Counted from the stretch's first letter, positions 1-9,038 are shown. The stretch is 56,598 nt of DNA from an uncultured Glaciecola sp. (GCA_947496235.1 CANMCE010000020.1:1-56598); one strand, 5' to 3'. Notes: generated by a model from the sequence alone, not told the origin. A program made the numbers and translations.

Positions 1-45
1 GGCGATACCAAAGTAGTTTATCCAGCCTCTTAGATATTGGCTGAG
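1..45 (-). repeat. Partial copy of an intron-like repeat (left edge)
   Basis: Read on the minus strand, about 42 bases here match the stretch at 919-958 with only a few differences; both contain GCCTCTTAGATATTGGCT (plus strand). The match starts abruptly at position 45 and runs off the left edge. It looks like a fragment of the same group II intron-like element found at 751-1187, so the higBA pair sits between two copies. Only the repetition is directly seen; the element type is inferred. Confidence 0.45.
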
Positions 46-143
46 CTTAAAGATTTGGTATTGCATAGACACACCCCTGTTGCAATTAGTTAACCTTCTT
101 ACCTGTTGCTAAAATTTCTGCTTTGTTTTAATTCTTATGCGAC

Positions 144-171
144 TTGATAGTGTTGCGCAACGTGCTACAAT
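144..171 (+). promoter_or_regulatory. higBA promoter with internal palindrome
   Basis: A sigma70-type promoter is visible: TTGATA at 144-149, a 16-base spacer, then TACAAT at 166-171. The spacer holds the palindrome GTTGCGCAAC (152-161), placed where a HigA antitoxin dimer could block RNA polymerase. The -10 ends only six bases before the higB ATG, so transcription would start at or next to that ATG. Autorepression by HigA is known for the family; this particular operator is inferred. Confidence 0.55.
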
Positions 172-177
172 GTTCAA

Positions 178-456
178 ATGATAAGGTCATTCAAACACAA
201 AGGCTTAAGGCTATTCTTTGAAAAAGGAAGTACCAAAGGTATTCAAGCCGCTCATGCTTCAAAGCTACGGATGCAGCTTGCAGCTTTGCATTCGGCAAGA
301 GAAATTAATGACTTAGATATACCTGGATATAGACTTCATCCGTTAAAAGGAAAACGAAGTAACTGGTGGTCAATTACAGTTAATGGTAATTGGCGGATTA
401 CATTCGAATTTGAAAGCGGAAATGTTTATATCCTAAATTACGAGGATTACCACTAA
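178..456 (+). CDS. higB: HigB-type toxin, RelE/ParE superfamily mRNA interferase
   Basis: This 92-residue basic protein has the HigB layout: an N-terminal FKHKGL helix and a strand-rich C-terminal half with the WWSITVNGNWRITF stretch and a terminal NYEDYH. HigB toxins cleave mRNA on the ribosome and are neutralised by HigA. The ATG at 178 matches the usual start of the family, although no Shine-Dalgarno sequence precedes it and the -10 box lies immediately upstream, so the message may be leaderless. The stop codon overlaps the start of the antitoxin gene. Toxin-first order is typical for higBA. Catalytic activity was not testable from sequence. Confidence 0.9.
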   Translation: MIRSFKHKGLRLFFEKGSTKGIQAAHASKLRMQLAALHSAREINDLDIPGYRLHPLKGKRSNWWSITVNGNWRITFEFESGNVYILNYEDYH

Positions 457-749
457 TGAATATGCACAATCCCCCTCATCCTGGCGAGTTTATTTCTCAA
501 ACTTACATGGAACCGTTTAACTTAAGTTGTCGACAGCTTGCTAAGCACTTAAACGTAGCTGCTTCGACATTGAATCGTGTTTTGAAAACCCAAAGTGGTG
601 TTAGTCCAGAAATGGCTATACGTTTATCTAAAGTTCTTGGTCGCAGCCCAGAAAGCTGGCTCGCAATGCAGGATCACTACGATTTATGGCAAGCCAAGCA
701 GACTATTGAATTAGGTAAAATAACTAAGATCGAGTTAAAAGTCGCATAA
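456..749 (+). CDS. higA: HigA-type antitoxin, XRE-family HTH
   Basis: This 97-residue protein has the HigA opening (NPPHPGEF) and a helix-turn-helix around residues 22-60 (LSCRQLAKHLNV, then STLNRVL), ending in the DLWQAKQ helix seen in this family. It should bind and neutralise the HigB toxin and repress the pair through the palindrome upstream. Its ATG shares a base with the higB stop codon (TAATG), which gives tight translational coupling. It belongs to the short single-domain HigA type without a separate toxin-binding tail. The pair stands alone between repeated intron-like sequences, consistent with recent mobility. Confidence 0.9.
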   Translation: MNMHNPPHPGEFISQTYMEPFNLSCRQLAKHLNVAASTLNRVLKTQSGVSPEMAIRLSKVLGRSPESWLAMQDHYDLWQAKQTIELGKITKIELKVA

Positions 750-750
750 T

Positions 751-1187
751 CGGGTAGCCAAGGGTCTCTAACCCTCTCAGCCCCTACAACACCCTGTATG
801 CGGCTCCTAACAGGGTGCTCTCTCTTAGGATGGTGAAGTGCGATCCACCCATCGCGCAGTAAATAAAAACCTTCGGATGTTAAATGATCAAGTTCGACAC
901 AAGGTTGATATCCACTGGCAATGCCAAAAATAGGTTATCCTGCCTCTTAGATATTGGCTACTATGCCGTTTGCTGATTTCTGCTTAATCACTTATAGAGT
1001 TGTCCCTGAAAGCGCTAACGGGTTCATCAGCTCGCAGATTTGCTAGCGGCTTTCTCCACACAATTTCTCGCGGGATTGCACTTGCCATTCGCTAGTAGTT
1101 AGCGTCTAATAACTAGATGTTAAAAGACGGTGATTTTCCTACAGAGGACTTTCACCTCATAAGTTCATATCCATGCTGGTCGTTCAC
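751..1187 (-). mobile_element. Probable ORF-less or degraded group II intron
   Basis: On the minus strand the segment begins GTGAACG (1187-1181), has an early GAGGTGAAAGTCCTC block (about 1159-1145), a later AGCGAATGGCAAGTGCAATCC block (near 1095-1075), and ends with a GAGCCGCAT element and a small hairpin before GGCTACCCGA. These resemble the 5' end, domain I and domain V/VI motifs of bacterial group II introns. No reverse transcriptase ORF is present, so it is either a deletion derivative or a relic. The assignment comes from motif recognition only; no covariance model was run. This is also the content of the 490-base gap between higA and the next gene. Confidence 0.45.
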
Positions 1188-1264
1188 AAGGTTTTTATGA
1201 CGGATAAAAACAAGAGCGGATTTTACCGCATACAACGGTGTTAGAAGGCTATAAACATAGATAT

Positions 1265-1777
1265 ATGAGTATTCATCAAGTATCAGAGCTCGTTTTAAAA
1301 GTAGCAGCTATTCTTTGCTTTGTTTATGCAATTAGCCATGTTGGTTATTACTCGAGCTATTTCTTTATTGAGAGTATGCCACCCATCGATATAATTATTT
1401 CCTCGGGAATTGGGCCTATTATAGGACCTATATTTGTTGGCATTATTTTGTTTTTGAGCGCAAAGAGCCTTGGGAAGAAGTTAATCTCCTTAGAAGACAA
1501 AGCGGATAGAGCGGTCGAAATATCAATAGCTGAATGGAAGGCGATGCTTTTATCATTGATGGGGATTTTCATCGTTGTTTCTACGATCGTCCCACTAGTG
1601 AATCAGATTTTCGCTATTGTGAATATCGATAAAGGCCCAGCTTTTGAAGGTCTTCCTAGTTCTTATATAGCTTGGTTAACTGGCTATATCATTACGTTAA
1701 TTATGGGGCTATGGTTTACGGTGGGCTCTAGAGGCATTGTAGGTGCTATTCGAAAATTGAGGTTTGCAGGAAGATAG
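1265..1777 (+). CDS. Hypothetical four-helix inner-membrane protein
   Basis: I do not recognise the family. The 170-residue product has four hydrophobic segments, at about residues 10-35, 45-65, 95-120 and 140-160 counted from this ATG. A charged loop (KSLGKKLISLEDKADRAVE) separates helices 2 and 3. A GTG at 1238 would add nine residues, but the ATG at 1265 opens directly into the hydrophobic part and has a weak GAAGG upstream, so I prefer it. It lies alone between the intron-like element and the rhamnose genes. Base composition does not stand out strongly. Function unknown. Confidence 0.6.
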   Translation: MSIHQVSELVLKVAAILCFVYAISHVGYYSSYFFIESMPPIDIIISSGIGPIIGPIFVGIILFLSAKSLGKKLISLEDKADRAVEISIAEWKAMLLSLMGIFIVVSTIVPLVNQIFAIVNIDKGPAFEGLPSSYIAWLTGYIITLIMGLWFTVGSRGIVGAIRKLRFAGR

Positions 1778-2071
1778 CCTACTAACCATAGCATGAAACG
1801 GGACAATAGCGACGGAGCTTCGTAGGTAAGATTATTAGTTTACGTGGGGTAGTTGGTAGTGAGTACGTCGCCATTGCCCTAATGCAACTTGTAGGTATGA
1901 CTCCCTTTGTCAAGTTTGAAACAACAATCCCCTGACATTTTTTCGGTCCATAAGCATATTTAAGTTAAGCTAACGCATCAGATGAGGCAGTACTATCGTC
2001 GGTTTACATGCTAGTACACTGCTTGACCGTAAATTCGGATTTACCGGTGCAAGCAGAACTTCTTGTTATTG

Positions 2072-3364
2072 TTAAACAATGCCGGAACCTGACGCTGAAG
2101 GATCACGAAAACGTACTTTCGCAACGTCTTGACGATAACCTGATTTACGGTAAAGGTTAATAGGATCCACTGCCGCACCTTTGCGCGCTCTCGCCATAGC
2201 TAAAATGGGAGAAATATCCATATTAAAGGCTTTTTTCAGCTCTTGAGAAGCCATAATGGCGTCATTGCTATCTTGATAACCATAAAGGTTGTCACGATTG
2301 ACCATGAGGGCTTTTATATAAGAGCGTTGCACTTCTATACCAGAGATTATAAGGCTTTCAATAGGATCGGTGACATTGTGAGATTGATCTAACATGTAGG
2401 CTGGGTGGAACTCGTCTTGTTGGCGATGTTCCGCATCGACTAGCTCATTAAAGATCAAAAATTGTTGATATGGGTGAATAGAACCACTGTCTAAATCATC
2501 ATCGCCATATTTACTATCATTGAAATGGAAACCGCCCAATTTCTTAAATTGAATCAGCCGAGATACTATCATTTCAATGTTAGTGTTAGGCGCATGATGG
2601 CCTAAATCCACTAAAGATTTACATTTAGGACCTAAGTGCATGGCCGCCAGAATGTTACTTCCCCAATCTTGGATAACCGTGGAATAGAAAGCAGGCTCAA
2701 ACATTTTATGTTCAATGTGCATTTCCCAATCATCGGGTAGTTCACGGTAAATCATCGACATACTATCTAAATAACGTTCGAAACTTCGTTGAAAGTGCTG
2801 CTGACCAGGATGATTAGAACCATCACCAATCCATACTGTTAGGCTTTTTGCGCCTAATTGCTTACCATATTCAATACAGTCAAGGTTATGCGCTATTGCG
2901 GCTTCTCTATTCGGTTTTTGGGTATGACTCAAGCTGCCGTATTTATAACTTACTTCTTGATTTGGCTGATCTTGAAAGGTGTTTGAATTAACCGCAACCC
3001 AGGTTAAACCATAAGCATCGGCTTGCTCTTTTAACTCTGAAAAATCATCCACTATGTCCCAAGGAAAATGTGGGGATACACTAGATGTACATCCTGATAA
3101 TTCATTAATAACCGAACAATCAGCCAACTTCTCAAAGATATTTCTTGGTTCACCCTCATTAGGAAAACGTGCGAATCTGGTTCCGCCGGTGCCGGTGCCC
3201 CATGAGGGAATCGCAACATCAAAAGCTTGCGCTGCTGCGGTTAATTTTTCAATATCAATATTGTCTCTGGCTAACTTTTCACCCAAAGCGGCATAATCGT
3301 AATCTAATGCTTCTTCGAGCTTACTGTTTTCATTAGCAATAAGGCCTTGATCAATTTTTTTCAT
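2072..3364 (-). CDS. rhaI: L-rhamnose isomerase, RhaI type
   Basis: The 430-residue length equals that of the Pseudomonas stutzeri-type L-rhamnose isomerase, a TIM-barrel enzyme converting L-rhamnose to L-rhamnulose. Acidic and histidine metal-ligand stretches expected for the family are visible in order: a HIEHKMFEPA segment near residue 220, VDLGHH near 254, and GFHFNDSKYGDDDLD near 281-295. It follows the fused aldolase/dehydrogenase gene with a 13-base gap and an AGGAG ribosome-binding site, so the two form one operon. No rhamnulokinase gene is nearby. The type differs from the E. coli RhaA isomerase. Family assignment is strong; substrate is inferred from the neighbour. Confidence 0.88.
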   Translation of the reverse strand: MKKIDQGLIANENSKLEEALDYDYAALGEKLARDNIDIEKLTAAAQAFDVAIPSWGTGTGGTRFARFPNEGEPRNIFEKLADCSVINELSGCTSSVSPHFPWDIVDDFSELKEQADAYGLTWVAVNSNTFQDQPNQEVSYKYGSLSHTQKPNREAAIAHNLDCIEYGKQLGAKSLTVWIGDGSNHPGQQHFQRSFERYLDSMSMIYRELPDDWEMHIEHKMFEPAFYSTVIQDWGSNILAAMHLGPKCKSLVDLGHHAPNTNIEMIVSRLIQFKKLGGFHFNDSKYGDDDLDSGSIHPYQQFLIFNELVDAEHRQQDEFHPAYMLDQSHNVTDPIESLIISGIEVQRSYIKALMVNRDNLYGYQDSNDAIMASQELKKAFNMDISPILAMARARKGAAVDPINLYRKSGYRQDVAKVRFRDPSASGSGIV

Positions 3365-3377
3365 TTATTACTACTCC

Positions 3378-5570
3378 TTAACGCAAGAAAGCTTCTTGCA
3401 AACCACCGTCTACGCTTATGACTTGGCCTGTTGTTTTACTTAATTGACCTGAAATTAACAAATATGCGGCTTCGGCTTGGTCTTCTGGTGTTATTGGTTG
3501 CTTGGTCAAAGTGCGCTGCGCATAGAAATTGGCAAGTTTTTCGCGCAACACTTCGGTACTTTCTTCTTCTGTATGTTCAATTGCATATTTACGTAAAGAC
3601 GACATAACGCGATCTCGAGGAAACATACTGCTACCTTGCACGACAGTGGCTGGTGCTAGCGCATTTACGTTTATTTGCGGGGCTAGGGTTACCGCTAACT
3701 CTCGAACTAAATGATTAGCGGCTGCTTTACTTGTATCGTATGCCAAAGAGCCGCGCTTCGAAACTGCCCCGTTTACACTGGTAGTTAATACTAGAGCGCC
3801 TTTCATTAATTGTTTTTGCCAAATGCGTTGCGCTTCTGAGGCGACAATATAAGCACCTTTTACATTTACCCCAAAACTCTTATCAAATATTCTGTCATTA
3901 AGCGCGTAATCTTCACCTTCTGCCATAAAGACACCGGCGGTTACAACTACTTTATCTATTCCACCATAAGCCAATAACACTTGGGTGAACAGTGCTTGTA
4001 CTGTTTCTCTTTTAGTTATATCAACAGGGAGAGCAATTGCAGGGCCACATGCAGAAACTTCACTGCCTGCTACACCAATTCCTTCCCCATATTTAGCAAC
4101 AAGCTCTGCTGCAGTTTTCTGTGCAGATTCGATTTGTAAATCAGCACATACAACATGTGCGCCTTCCTTGGCGACTCTATGCGCAACGGCCTTTCCAATA
4201 CCATCACCAGCGCCAATAACTACAACAACATCTCTGGCCAGTGTTTTTTCTGCAGGCATTCTTTGTAATTTTGCTTCTTCCAACGCCCAATATTCAATAT
4301 CAAAAGCTTCTTGAGCAGGTAAAGCGGTGTATTCTGATACAGCTTCCGCTCCTCGAATTACCTCAATTGCACAGGTATAGAACTCGGCTGTGACTCTTGA
4401 TTCGCTCTTGTTTTTGCCCCAAGTGACCATGCCAACACCCGGAATTAACATGACGGTAGGGCTAGGGTCTCGCATGGCGGGAGAATCGTCGCGCTTACAA
4501 TTTTCGTAATATGCTCGATAATCTTCTCTGTATTGCGTTAAACCGGCTTCAAATTTGGTAATTAAACTATCAACCCCTTCTTTTTGAGGATTGAAATCAA
4601 TATATAAAGGCTTTATTTTTGTTCTTAAGAAATGATCTGGGCAAGAGGTGCCTAATTCAGCCAAACGTGGGGCATCAACACTGTTGACGAATTCCATGGT
4701 GGCATCTGAATATTGCACTGTACCAATAAACTTCACTTTGTTGGAAATCATGCCTCGAGCGACAGGTAAAAACTCTCGTAATAACGCGGTTCTCTCATTT
4801 TCAGGTAAACTGTCATATTTCTTACCACCAAAGGTATTTTCACCTTTATCTTTAGCTTCTAAATATCGGGCTGCAGTTTCAATGACCCAAAGCGAGGTGT
4901 CATAGCAACTTTTACTTTCGGATGACCAATTCGTATGACCATGTTGACCTAGCAAAATCCCCAGAATATCGGGATTTTGTTGGTATTTTTCTTCACATAA
5001 TTTGGCTGCTTCCCAACCCGGTCGCATCCAAGGAATGTAAGCAAGTTTGCCGCCCCATACTTCTTCTGTGAGTTTTTCTTGATCTTTACAAGATGCAATT
5101 GCAATCACTGCATTTGGGTGGAGGTGATCCACATGCTTTTCATTAATCATTGAATGTAGAGGCGTATCTATGGATGAAGCACGAGCGTTCAGACAAAAAT
5201 TACAATGCTTGAACATGCCCACCATGCGATCCTCTCCGGCAGACTTATAGCCTTTATCTTCAAAACTTTGATATAAATTATCAAGATCACGCAATTTATC
5301 TTCATATAAGGAAGAAAAATTTTCTGACGTTGCAGTTCTGAGATCGCCGCCAGATCCTTTTACCCATAACACTTCTACAGTTTCGCCTGTTAGAGGGTCT
5401 TTCTCCATTAGCTTTGCTGAAGTATTGCCGCCCCCTGTGTTTGTAATGCGTTGGTCGGCGCCGAGAATATTTGAACGATAGACTAGATTCTCTAAAGGAT
5501 CTAACTTGTCAGCTATCTCGTCTTGCCAGAGGTAATTGACGTGTTTGTAGTCATTTGACTGATAAGACAT
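3378..5570 (-). CDS. Bifunctional rhamnulose-1-phosphate aldolase / short-chain dehydrogenase
   Basis: The 730-residue protein is a natural fusion. Residues from about 15 to 430 form a class II aldolase/adducin-like domain with zinc-binding histidine motifs (HLHPNA near 150, LGQHGHTNW near 210). Residues from about 445 to the end are a short-chain dehydrogenase with the nucleotide motif GAGDGIG and catalytic YDTSK. The aldolase half cleaves rhamnulose-1-phosphate to DHAP and L-lactaldehyde; the dehydrogenase half is thought to oxidise lactaldehyde. It is the first gene of the operon with rhaI. The promoter at 5638-5665 carries operator-like repeats. The phosphorylating kinase must be encoded elsewhere. 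Confidence 0.9.
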   Translation of the reverse strand: MSYQSNDYKHVNYLWQDEIADKLDPLENLVYRSNILGADQRITNTGGGNTSAKLMEKDPLTGETVEVLWVKGSGGDLRTATSENFSSLYEDKLRDLDNLYQSFEDKGYKSAGEDRMVGMFKHCNFCLNARASSIDTPLHSMINEKHVDHLHPNAVIAIASCKDQEKLTEEVWGGKLAYIPWMRPGWEAAKLCEEKYQQNPDILGILLGQHGHTNWSSESKSCYDTSLWVIETAARYLEAKDKGENTFGGKKYDSLPENERTALLREFLPVARGMISNKVKFIGTVQYSDATMEFVNSVDAPRLAELGTSCPDHFLRTKIKPLYIDFNPQKEGVDSLITKFEAGLTQYREDYRAYYENCKRDDSPAMRDPSPTVMLIPGVGMVTWGKNKSESRVTAEFYTCAIEVIRGAEAVSEYTALPAQEAFDIEYWALEEAKLQRMPAEKTLARDVVVVIGAGDGIGKAVAHRVAKEGAHVVCADLQIESAQKTAAELVAKYGEGIGVAGSEVSACGPAIALPVDITKRETVQALFTQVLLAYGGIDKVVVTAGVFMAEGEDYALNDRIFDKSFGVNVKGAYIVASEAQRIWQKQLMKGALVLTTSVNGAVSKRGSLAYDTSKAAANHLVRELAVTLAPQINVNALAPATVVQGSSMFPRDRVMSSLRKYAIEHTEEESTEVLREKLANFYAQRTLTKQPITPEDQAEAAYLLISGQLSKTTGQVISVDGGLQEAFLR

Positions 5571-5600
5571 GAAGATTCCCTGTTTAAAATAGTAAATATT

Positions 5601-5678
5601 TGATTGAATATGTAATAAAAAGCTAACTCACAGGGTTAATATACCGACATTTCAATCTTTGTCAATCATATTCAATCA
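5601..5678 (-). promoter_or_regulatory. Rhamnose operon promoter with phased TCAATC operators
   Basis: On the minus strand TTGACA (5665-5660), a 16-base spacer and TATATT (5643-5638) form a near-consensus promoter. Three copies of TCAATC lie on the plus strand at 5652-5657, 5662-5667 and 5672-5677, exactly 10 bp apart, overlapping the -35 and spacer. An inverted copy lies downstream at 5602-5607; the 12-mers TGATTGAATATG (5601-5612) and CATATTCAATCA (5667-5678) are perfect inverted repeats. This is suited to repression, possibly with looping, by the neighbouring DeoR-type protein. Binding is inferred. Confidence 0.7.
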
Positions 5679-5757
5679 TTTAATTTAACAACTTGCTTAC
5701 ATCTTTACTGGGAATTATTTTGACATTTGAAGCTAGTGAAGGAGCTGAAGAGCCTTT

Positions 5758-6546
5758 TTATTCTTCGGGGGCATCGGCAATAATTACTGTGATCCCTTGT
5801 TGTTTGAATTTCTCAATGTACCCAGGGTCGGCTTTTGAGTCTGTAATAATAGTATCCACATCACTAAGAGAACAGAATATAAGATTTCCTCTGATGCCTA
5901 TTTTAGTGCTATCCACCAAAACGACTAATTTGTCAGCGCGTTTTCGCAATTTCTGTTCTGCTAAGATCAATAATGGGTCAGTCTCCATTATGCCAAATTC
6001 ACTGACCCCTGGTGATCCCATGAACATCTTACTTCCGTGATAGTTTTGAGTGGTATCATTTTCAAATGAACTCAGAATGATGCTTTGTTTTCGATAGATC
6101 TCGCCGCCAGGCACGCTTACTTGATTCTGACTCGTTTCCAATAATTCATCCGCCAGCACAAAGGAATTGGTTAATATGTTGAGTCGTCTATCACTGAGAA
6201 ACTCTGCCATCATAAAGGTTGATGAGCCGCCGTTTATAATAATTGAGTCGCCATCCTCACACATTTCAACAGCGACTTTAGCGATTAAGCGTTTAGCGTC
6301 GGCATTCCTTTCTTTATCTACCAAAAAAGCACCGCCAGAAAGCTTGATATTGGAGACGGGTTTAGCTTCTAATACTTGAGCGCCGCCTCTTATCTTGCGT
6401 AATTTGTTGTGTTCTTGAAGTTTATTTAAATCTCTACGGATAGTGGCTTCTGAGGCATTTAGTTGCGAGCAGAGTTCGTGCACACTGGCAAAAGTATTTT
6501 CGTCTAAAATATCCAAAATAAGTTGTTGGCGTTGCTTTTCGAGCAT
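5758..6546 (-). CDS. DeoR/GlpR-family transcriptional repressor
   Basis: The 262-residue protein has the DeoR layout: an N-terminal winged helix-turn-helix (residues about 5-55, with ASEATIRRDLNKL) and a C-terminal sugar-phosphate-sensing domain with GGSSTFMMAEFL, GGEIYRK and VVLVDSTKIG motifs. Such proteins usually repress sugar catabolic genes and release DNA on binding a phosphorylated sugar. It is transcribed toward nothing else in the unit and lies upstream of the rhamnose operon on the same strand, 187 bp away. The shared TCAATC/GATTGA elements at both promoters suggest it controls both the operon and itself. Ligand is likely rhamnulose-1-phosphate or a related sugar phosphate, by inference. 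Confidence 0.88.
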   Translation of the reverse strand: MLEKQRQQLILDILDENTFASVHELCSQLNASEATIRRDLNKLQEHNKLRKIRGGAQVLEAKPVSNIKLSGGAFLVDKERNADAKRLIAKVAVEMCEDGDSIIINGGSSTFMMAEFLSDRRLNILTNSFVLADELLETSQNQVSVPGGEIYRKQSIILSSFENDTTQNYHGSKMFMGSPGVSEFGIMETDPLLILAEQKLRKRADKLVVLVDSTKIGIRGNLIFCSLSDVDTIITDSKADPGYIEKFKQQGITVIIADAPEE

Positions 6547-6586
6547 GTTATTTCCTCTGTACCGTAATTCCGCAGAATTTTAATTC

Positions 6587-6640
6587 ATTGTATGCTCGAC
6601 TTCACTCACTATCAATCAAAATGTTAACTTTATGATTGAT
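6587..6640 (-). promoter_or_regulatory. Promoter and operator of the DeoR-type gene
   Basis: On the minus strand TTGATA (6615-6610), a 17-base spacer and TACAAT (6592-6587) form a good sigma70 promoter. The inverted repeat ATCAATCA (6611-6618) and TGATTGAT (6633-6640) overlaps and precedes the -35. The core matches the repeats in front of the rhamnose operon, which points to autoregulation. Confidence 0.65.
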
Positions 6641-6679
6641 ATTGAAGTTTTATGTTCTGGGAATGGGAGAGATAGAAAT

Positions 6680-6706
6680 AAAAAAAGCCAGCGAATTCGC
6701 TGGCTT
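6680..6706 (-). terminator. Rho-independent terminator of the chemotaxis gene
   Basis: A palindromic stem AGCCAGCGAATTCGCTGGCT (6686-6705) is flanked on the left by an A-run (6680-6685) that reads as a U-tract on the minus strand. It lies about 20 bp past the stop codon of the methyl-accepting protein gene. Confidence 0.85.
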
Positions 6707-6726
6707 CGTCAACTGCTATTAACGGT

Positions 6727-8796
6727 TTAAATTTTAAATGATGAAACCATTTTAGATAACTCAACCGCTTGGTTTTGCATGTTCTCAGAGGCCGCTGCGG
6801 CTTCTTCAACCAAGGCAGCATTTTGCTGAGTCACAGTATCCATTTGAATAACAGATTTACTGACTTCATCAATACTTGTTGATTGCTCTTTCGACGCGGC
6901 ATCTATTTCGCTCATGATTTGACTAACATGCTTGATTGATTCAACAATTTTTTCCATGGTTTCGCCCGATTGACCAACCAACGAGTTACCGTTTTCAATT
7001 TTTCCTACAGAATCTGAAATCAGGGTTTTAATGTCTTTGGCTGCATTTGCTGAACGTTGTGCCAAGCTTCTTACCTCAGAAGCAACAACGGCAAATCCGC
7101 GGCCTTGTTCACCGGCGCGAGCGGCTTCTACTGCTGCGTTTAATGCCAAGATATTCGTTTGGAATGCAATTCCGTCAATGACCCCTATGATGTCAGAGAT
7201 TTTCTGGGCTGACTCATTAATAGAAGACATTGTAGTGACAACCTGAGAAATTAAGTCACCACCGGAAATTGCGATATCAGTCGCGTCTGTAGCTAAGGTG
7301 CTTGCTTGTCCAGCGTGATCTGAGTTTTGGCGAACCGTTGAAGTGAGCTCTTCCATTGTAGAAGCTGTCTCTTCCAAACTAGATGCTTGTTCTTCTGTAC
7401 GTGCAGACAAGTCTGAGTTGCCTTTCGCAATCTCGCTGGCAGCAATACTTATGGTACTAGCAGCGCTGTTGATTGTGGATACTGTTTTATGGATGCCGGT
7501 AATAAAGTTGTTTATTGCATCTTTCAATTCGGCAAACTCTGGCCCGAAGTCTTGATCAATACCTGTGGTTAAATCACCATCCGACAAATTCATCAACACA
7601 CGTTTTATTTCTGCAACAGCGACTTTTCGCTCAGTGATATCAGTGGCATATTTTACCACTTTTACTGGGCGACCGTTCATATCTAAAATAGGATTATATG
7701 AAGCTTGTAGCCATACCTCTCTGCCACCTTTGGCGACCCGCTTGTATTCGTCTGAGAAGAAATTACCAGCACCTAGGTTTTCCCAAAATGCTGCGTATTC
7801 AGGGCTTCTTGCAAATTCTTTTTCCGCAAACATACTGTGGTGTTTACCTTGAATTTCATCCAATGAATAACCCATAGTATCCTGGAAGGCTTGGTTTGCA
7901 GTGAGGATGGTGCCATCTAAGTCAAATTCAATTACCGCTTGTGATTTACTGATGGCCTCTATTTGACCTTCATAATCCGCCGCTTTAACTTTTTGCTCTG
8001 TAATGTTACTGGCGTATTTTACTACCGCCATAACCTGTCCGGATTCATTCATTACTGGATTATAACTAGCATTAATCCAAACTTCTCTGCCATCTTTATC
8101 GATACGCTTAAAGTCACCAGCAGCAAATTTGCCTTTAGCTAAGTTTTCCCAGAATTCTCTGTAGGCTGAAGTATTTCTTTCTTCTTGCGGCATAAAGATT
8201 TGGTGATGTTTACCAACAATTTCAGATTCTTTATAGCCTAAGGTGTCTAGGAAATTTTTGTTGGCAGCTCTAATGATACCCTTGGGCGAAAATTCAATAA
8301 CCGCTTGTGAACGATCAAGTGCATCTAACATCGCGGTCTTTTTAAGAATATCCGTTTGTTCTAACCACTCCACCATAAACCCAATGCGAGTATTTTGTTC
8401 GTCAAATAAAGGCACTAACGTCAGTTTTAAATTAAGTTCACCTACAGTAATGGAAGAAACGCTCTTGCTATTCATATCTGCTAGCATACGGCGCTGATGT
8501 GCAGGGTTCTTATGGAAAATATCGATATTTTTACCGACTAAATTGTTCGCTTCAAAATGTGGGAGTTCTTTTTGAATTTCTCTTTCGTGATCCTTGAGCA
8601 AATCGACCACCGAATCATTGGTATAAATGATGTTCAAATCGTTATCAGAAATCATTACTGCAGTGGAACTAAGCGCGAGTGCTTGAGAGATACGTCTAAG
8701 TTGAGTCAGATCCGCTTGGGCTTTTTTCGCATCATCCCTTTGCGATTCTTCGTTGCTCAAATTAAATTTAAACTTGTTAAAGAGTGTCATAGTCAT
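6727..8796 (-). CDS. Soluble methyl-accepting chemotaxis protein with tandem PAS domains
   Basis: The 689-residue protein has no membrane segment. It begins with a coiled segment, then a divergent PAS-like domain (about 40-150) and two close PAS/PAC domains (about 160-270 and 285-395); both contain FWENLxxGxF, REVWxxASYNP and VKYAxxITE motifs. A HAMP-like stretch (about 400-450) precedes the signalling hairpin, whose tip is [19 protein letters not shown] near residue 560. It should gather internal signals such as redox or a bound cofactor and feed CheA/CheW. The duplicated PAS pair is like that of Aer-type soluble receptors. It ends SSFKI without an NWETF-type tether. The signal is unknown. 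Confidence 0.9.
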   Translation of the reverse strand: MTMTLFNKFKFNLSNEESQRDDAKKAQADLTQLRRISQALALSSTAVMISDNDLNIIYTNDSVVDLLKDHEREIQKELPHFEANNLVGKNIDIFHKNPAHQRRMLADMNSKSVSSITVGELNLKLTLVPLFDEQNTRIGFMVEWLEQTDILKKTAMLDALDRSQAVIEFSPKGIIRAANKNFLDTLGYKESEIVGKHHQIFMPQEERNTSAYREFWENLAKGKFAAGDFKRIDKDGREVWINASYNPVMNESGQVMAVVKYASNITEQKVKAADYEGQIEAISKSQAVIEFDLDGTILTANQAFQDTMGYSLDEIQGKHHSMFAEKEFARSPEYAAFWENLGAGNFFSDEYKRVAKGGREVWLQASYNPILDMNGRPVKVVKYATDITERKVAVAEIKRVLMNLSDGDLTTGIDQDFGPEFAELKDAINNFITGIHKTVSTINSAASTISIAASEIAKGNSDLSARTEEQASSLEETASTMEELTSTVRQNSDHAGQASTLATDATDIAISGGDLISQVVTTMSSINESAQKISDIIGVIDGIAFQTNILALNAAVEAARAGEQGRGFAVVASEVRSLAQRSANAAKDIKTLISDSVGKIENGNSLVGQSGETMEKIVESIKHVSQIMSEIDAASKEQSTSIDEVSKSVIQMDTVTQQNAALVEEAAAASENMQNQAVELSKMVSSFKI

Positions 8797-8963
8797 ACTT
8801 CCGGGATAGTATTTTAAAGTTATTACTCAGTTCTAAGTGCTTGTGAAAATTTAAAAACTCAGTAATGGGTTCATGCATTACTTTTTACTATCGGAAAATC
8901 TGCAGAAAACATTACCTTTTTTCGCTATTTTTTTTAATGCTCAAAATGGTCCGTAAAAACAAA

Positions 8964-8990
8964 AAAACAGCCCCTTTATGAGCTGTTTTT
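8964..8990 (-). terminator. Rho-independent terminator after the phytase gene
   Basis: The stem AACAGC/GCTGTT (8966-8971 and 8982-8987) has A-runs on the left and T-runs on the right, so it could act in both directions. On the minus strand it lies about 50 bases beyond the phytase stop codon. The rest of the 8797-9038 gap holds only the promoter region of the chemotaxis gene. Confidence 0.75.
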
Positions 8991-9038
8991 TATGTCTAAA
9001 TAAACCATCAATACCATGGCATATTTTGGCATGTTAAA

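Noticed and set aside
6630-6821. Minus-strand ORF over the chemotaxis gene end
   Set aside because: It covers the terminator stem and lies in another frame of the receptor gene; no protein features.
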